Origin: Euperipatoides rowelli
Lineage: Eukaryota > Onychophora > Udeonychophora > Euonychophora > Peripatopsidae
Strand: one strand, 5' to 3'
Assembly (NCBI GenBank): GCA_003024985.2
Contig: PXIH01S0095408.1
DNA: 10,214 bases
Each line of letters begins with the position of its first letter. Positions within the stretch are counted from its first letter, which is position 1. Shown one piece after another: positions 7,234-10,214 of the stretch. The notes beneath the pieces were generated by a model. The model was not told the DNA's origin and did not search any database. It saw nothing but the letters and a program-made list of their open reading frames with translations. Position numbers and translations under genes: made by a program.

Positions 7234-7533
7234 AGCTACCACCTGGTGAGTTTTACTATAAATGTGACAGCTACTAAAACTAGCTATATTAGTATATTTT
7301 AGCGATTTCAAAATGTCCATGATACCAACGATCTGATTTATTTTTCACGGCAAACTAGCTATTTTTAAAATGTTCAAATTGTGCATTATGCCAAGGATCC
7401 GAGTTGTTTTTTTTCTTGAATGAAGGGTGGATTTGTGGGTTTTTGGGTGGCTACCTCAGACACCCATAAATCCACCCTTCATTAAAAAAAAAGTAGCTGT
7501 CACATTTATAGTAAAACTCACCAGGTGGTAGCT
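7234..7533. repeat. Foldback (interrupted palindrome) with perfect 40-bp ends
   Basis: Bases 7234-7273 (starting AGCTACCACCTGGTGAG) are the exact reverse complement of 7494-7533. An inner stem pairs 7419-7440 with 7462-7483 at 21 of 22 bases. On the right, the inner stem and outer arm are joined by A9-G. On the left, a matching T8 run (7407-7414) is separated from the outer arm by 132 extra bases (7275-7406). The whole is therefore one palindrome of about 72-bp arms with an insertion in its left arm. No coding capacity is seen. It may be a foldback MITE. Flanking duplications are unclear: AACAG occurs on both sides but its register is ambiguous. Confidence 0.85.
7277..7410 (+). repeat. Two diverged direct repeats inside the foldback's left-arm insertion
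   Basis: AAACTAGCTAT occurs at 7277-7287 and 7352-7362. Further along, TTCAAAATGTCCATGATACC (from 7307) parallels TTCAAATTGTGCATTATGCC (from 7373), and the similarity continues through ACGATCTGATTT versus AGGATCCGAGTT. The extra 132 bases in the left arm thus consist mainly of two related units of about 65-75 bp. The source of the unit is not recognised. Confidence 0.65.
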
Positions 7534-7713
7534 AACAGCAATGTTGTGATCCAGACGATTATTTATGAGGCTGTTTTTACTATTTAAACGAGTATGAACC
7601 CTAGACAACAAAGTGTTATTCCATATCCCAAAATAAAGGTAATTGTCTAATCTGTTAAAAAAAATTATCAAAAAAACCTTAAGGCTTCCTGGCTACAAAA
7701 GCGTACCGTCCCC
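7534..7713. other. Short unrecognised spacer
   Basis: This lies between the foldback and the right arm of the long inverted repeat. A minus-strand open stretch (7456-7671) overlaps the foldback and has no recognisable domain, so I do not call it a gene. The reverse complement of 7543-7552 (GGATCACAAC) resembles GGACACAAC at the LTR end. Confidence 0.4.
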
Positions 7714-8020
7714 CCAAAGGAAATACAATACAATGATGTTTTTTAAAGGAACAAAAGGGCTACAATTCTAAAATTCTACAAGATATTATTTAAATAACTA
7801 ATATTGTAGCATGATTCATAACATCAACACTACAATTCTTAACATAATAATATCCTTACTTGCATGCTCAATTGTTAAGACAACAGTTCCATTTCAATAC
7901 ATACAATCTAAAAAATTTGTTAATTTTTATTTATTTATCCATCTACTGATGGGTATAGTGAGTACCTGAAACGTATAGAAAAGAAAGAAAAAAAAGGCTG
8001 GTGAAAAATGAAATGACAGG
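7714..8020 (-). repeat. Right arm of the long inverted repeat
   Basis: This is the reverse-complement homologue of 3317-3634, with 41 of 42 bases matching in the core block (7772-7813). It lacks the 39-bp segment of the left arm and differs by several other small indels. Outside it (beyond about 8020) the flanks of the two arms are not similar, which places an element boundary there. Confidence 0.85.
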
Positions 8021-8593
8021 ATTTATTTTTAACATATACTTTAGGTATGCTTTTACAACCTTATTTTATATGGTTGTAATTTTTTTTAAATCTTTCTCAT
8101 ACTAATTTGATAAAGTATATTGTTGTTTAAAGATATCTCAAATGCCATGTACTCATGAAGACTTAAATCTCGTGAGTAATATCTATCAGTACTAGTACGG
8201 TAGTACCCCATTCTGGTATTTTACGGTATCTTGAATATTTTATGACATCATCTAGCTTTAATCATTTCATATTAGCCTGCCACGAATCTGGGGACTTCCC
8301 TTAACATAGATTGCTAATTAATAAACTCATGTTTATTTTATAGATACATACTCTATTTAACTTTGAAATAAGAAACAAATAATAAATTTTGATATTTTAG
8401 GCATTTCTAAATCCAAATCAATGAAAACAATAACATTTGTTCAAACAGCAAAAAAATTATATATATGGCAAAATGTAAAATCATTCAAATAAATTAAGTA
8501 CAATATTAGAGAAGTATATATTTTTTTTAAAAAATCGATCATTTTGAAACAAATTTTCACCTTTAAAACAAATCATAAAGCTGATTTAGTTAT
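8021..8593. other. AT-rich non-coding stretch, nothing recognised
   Basis: No sizeable reading frame, RNA gene or repeat structure was seen between the right inverted arm and the MITE. ACGGTA words recur (near 8198 and 8223), as elsewhere in the window. Confidence 0.6.
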
Positions 8594-8601
8594 GTCGATA
8601 T
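8594..8601. repeat. Left 8-bp target-site duplication (GTCGATAT) of the MITE
   Basis: Identical to 8798-8805 at the other end. It is not a simple AT-only word, so a chance match at both exact termini is unlikely. Confidence 0.88.
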
Positions 8602-8797
8602 TAAGGATGGCTGATTAGTTGATTAATCGAACCAGTTAATCAATTAAAGCTTTAATCGATTAATTTTTTTTATGAATTGATTAATCGGTGATCAATTTAA
8701 TCNAAGAAGAGGAAAAATTAATCGATTATTGATCGATTAATCGATTAAATATTTAATCGATTAATCAGTTAAAAATTTTAGTCTACTCCCACCCTTA
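8602..8797. mobile_element. 196-bp hAT-like MITE rich in TAATCGATTA palindromes
   Basis: The ends are TAAGGATGG on the left and, read inward, TAAGGGTGG on the right (8 of 9 matching). The element is flanked by a perfect 8-bp duplication, as expected for hAT. It has no coding capacity. The interior is almost entirely built from ATTAATCGATTAAT-like words, and TAATCGATTA occurs four times: 8653-8662, 8719-8728, 8738-8747 and 8754-8763. This makes the whole element strongly self-complementary. Its termini resemble those of the 1.76 kb element at 1367-3126 (TAGGATGGGC), so both may use related transposases. One N lies at 8703. The well-preserved duplication suggests a fairly recent insertion. Confidence 0.85.
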
Positions 8798-8805
8798 GTC
8801 GATAT
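8798..8805. repeat. Right 8-bp target-site duplication (GTCGATAT) of the MITE
   Basis: It directly follows the CCACCCTTA terminus and exactly matches 8594-8601. Confidence 0.88.
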
Positions 8806-10007
8806 ATCTCCAGTAGCTAAATAATATACAAGAAATAACTCCGTAAATCACAATAACACCACCATAGCTACTAAATTGGAAGAAAATAAACATAAAGCAA
8901 TAGTGAAATTATATCCCTGGACAAATGTTGAAAGATGATCATCTAGAGACAGGGTAATTTTAGTGAGATAAGGCTTTAAAAAAAGTTTAATAGGAATTTG
9001 ATCAAAATTTTGTGAAATGTAATAAGAAAACTCTAAGGGTAGACTGAGCTGCTAAGAGATTTGCCAGTAGACCAATGAACCATGCTTACAGCAAGGCTGC
9101 TCAGCAGCTGGAATTTTCAGATGGACAATTATGAATTTGAAATGCTGAAATAATTAAATGACAGCCAAGGTCAAATATGGCTGGTCACATGTATTATTAC
9201 AATTTATTAAAATACATACAGTATGTTTATTATAAGTAGGACTTATCAAACAAGATCTGAAACTCATTATGTGATTTTTTTTTTGAATCTTTATATTAAC
9301 TTTTTTCACAAAGTTCATTAAAAATCAATTATAAATAGCCATATACTGTAGCCTATAATTATCACTGTTTGAAAACTATAAATTTTGTATTATTCTAGGN
9401 TATACATTGCTAAAGATTAGGGTACGGTACTTCGATCACATTTGTAAAATTTTACATGGAAAAAGCAGATAACTGCTTAAATCTATAACTTTTTTTTCTA
9501 TTTTGATACAAGAGTCTATAATACTTTAAATACTGTATATATTTTTTGCCATCAGGATTTTATGCAATCTATCTCTCTTAGAAGCATAACTCTTGCTTAC
9601 ATGCGATACTACAGAATGTTTACATTTTATTCTGCTATATCCAGTCACAATGAAAATTATAAAACACAAAAAATTTAACAGTATACACCAGGATTATCTC
9701 CCCCCCCCCCCCCAAAAAAAAAAAAAAAAAAGTATTGTTTCCCAAGATAATGAGTGTCCATTTACCTCATTTGGGGGAAGTACAATTTGAAAATTTAACA
9801 GTTCATTATCAGGTAAAATTATTTTTTACCAGAATAACACAGCTCTAATTTTTGAAAACTTTTAATGTTTCATAATTTTCAATGAGGCTGACTATACATA
9901 TACCAAACTAAATTGCTGATGTAGGTTTGTCTAGATTAGTAGAAATAAAGTATAAAGCTTAAAATTGGATATAAGTTTTTCATTTTTCTTATTTTACACA
10001 CATAGAT
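8806..10007. other. AT-rich non-coding stretch
   Basis: No gene or RNA gene is recognised. The open stretch at 9593-9790 is built across a homopolymer block and is not credible. A slightly less AT-rich segment around 9030-9180 (GCTGCTCAGCAGCTGG near 9097) has no recognisable coding signature. One N lies at 9400. Confidence 0.6.
9700..9731 (+). repeat. C14-A18 homopolymer block
   Basis: Fourteen C followed directly by eighteen A. The block is slippage-prone, so the true length is uncertain. It might be the tail of an old retroposed copy, but no element body is recognised upstream. Confidence 0.9.
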
Positions 10008-10214
10008 CCCATTCGCATGGACACTTTATATGCGGCTCAACCACGGCTGAGCCGCGGATAGTACCATTCGTATGGACATTTTCATCCACAGCTCAACCGT
10101 GGTTGAGCCACCCTTCTTGATACTGGCTGAGCCGCGATTGAGCCTTAATCATGTCCATGCGAACTTGATCCTGGCTCATCCACGGTTGAGCCGTGTTGGT
10201 GTTTCGTTATTACG
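10008..10214. repeat. Cluster of GGCTCAACC/GGTTGAGCC hairpins, truncated by the window end
   Basis: Four related palindromic units occur in about 160 bp: 10032-10055 (8-bp arms GCGGCTCA/TGAGCCGC), 10091-10108 (GCTCAACC/GGTTGAGC), 10125-10144 (GGCTGAGCCGCGATTGAGCC) and 10173-10192 (GGCTCATCCACGGTTGAGCC). A second motif, ATTCGCATGGACA, occurs at 10011-10023, again as ATTCGTATGGACA at 10066-10078, and inverted as TGTCCATGCGAA at 10152-10163. The block is GC-rich against an AT-rich background and has no coding capacity. This is most consistent with the end of a palindromic MITE-type DNA transposon whose remainder lies beyond the window. Confidence 0.75.

Larger units (their letters stand above)
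4270..7234 (+). mobile_element. 5'-truncated, degenerate Ty3/gypsy LTR retrotransposon
   Basis: The domain order RT, RNase H, H2C2 zinc finger, integrase core and integrase C-terminal GPY-like region, followed by a polypurine tract and a TGTT...AACA LTR, is diagnostic of Ty3/gypsy (Metaviridae). Integrase lies downstream of RNase H, which excludes Ty1/copia. The wording of the RT (LDLAKGYHQ, SDDILVYGK) and integrase motifs resembles elements often annotated in animals as K02A2.6-like pol. Gag, protease, the first part of RT and the 5' LTR are absent, so no flanking target duplication can be tested. Multiple frameshifts and stops show a non-functional copy. The N bases in the integrase (5928, 6052, 6084, 6098, 6100, 6105, 6112) suggest collapse of several genomic copies or poor reads. 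Confidence 0.93.
7039..7234 (+). repeat. 3' LTR of the gypsy element
   Basis: The LTR starts TGTTATG right after the polypurine tract. I place its end at ...CACAACA, giving the canonical TG...CA ends with a 4-bp inverted repeat TGTT/AACA and a length of 196 bp. An AATAAA signal at 7165-7170 and another at 7061-7066 could direct polyadenylation. The 3' end is uncertain: ...CATCACA at 7199 is an alternative, which would leave the perfect hairpin (7182-7227) straddling the boundary. No 5' LTR copy exists in the window to settle this. Confidence 0.7.

Noticed and set aside
7456-7671. 71-codon minus-strand open stretch next to the foldback
   Set aside because: It reads through the palindrome arm and has no recognisable motif.
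9593-9790. 65-codon plus-strand open stretch
   Set aside because: Its proline-lysine tract is simply the translated C14-A18 block.
10008-10214. CRISPR-like array of palindromic repeats
   Set aside because: The units vary in length and orientation, spacers are irregular, and the surrounding sequence is eukaryotic and full of transposons.

Overview
The window looks like non-genic, repeat-rich DNA from an animal genome. It is strongly AT-rich with long homopolymer runs, has no bacterial-style gene packing, no RNA gene and no intact host gene. It carries a decayed Ty3/gypsy retrotransposon and several hAT-like non-autonomous DNA transposons. Words such as TAGGCCTA and ACGGTAC recur, which suggests a marine invertebrate, but that is only an impression. 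Scattered single N bases indicate draft assembly or collapsed repeat copies.

Layout. Bases 1-1358 are AT-rich with no recognisable feature. Bases 1367-3126 form a 1.76 kb non-autonomous hAT-like element with an 8-bp target-site duplication (AAAATTAA) on both sides. It contains a perfect 96-bp tandem duplication whose junction is an N. Bases 3317-3634 and 7714-8020 are two homologous arms of about 300 bp in opposite orientation, enclosing about 4.1 kb. Inside them are an unrecognised stretch (3635-4269), a 5'-truncated Ty3/gypsy element (4270-7234) and an interrupted palindrome (7234-7533) that abuts the end of its 3' LTR. Bases 8602-8797 are a 196-bp hAT-like MITE with a perfect 8-bp duplication (GTCGATAT), loaded with TAATCGATTA palindromes. 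Bases 9700-9731 are a C14-A18 block. Bases 10008-10214 hold a cluster of GGCTCAACC/GGTTGAGCC hairpins that runs off the window edge.

The gypsy element reads in order as reverse transcriptase, RNase H, H2C2 zinc finger, DDE integrase core, integrase C-terminal domain, polypurine tract and LTR. Gag, protease, the N-terminal part of RT and the 5' LTR are missing. The pol reading frame is broken by about seven frame changes and five in-frame stops, and two short blocks of conserved sequence are lost. The first RNase H aspartate position reads as tyrosine. It is a dead copy. No cellular gene is supported, and the interest of the window lies in its nested and palindromic repeat architecture.
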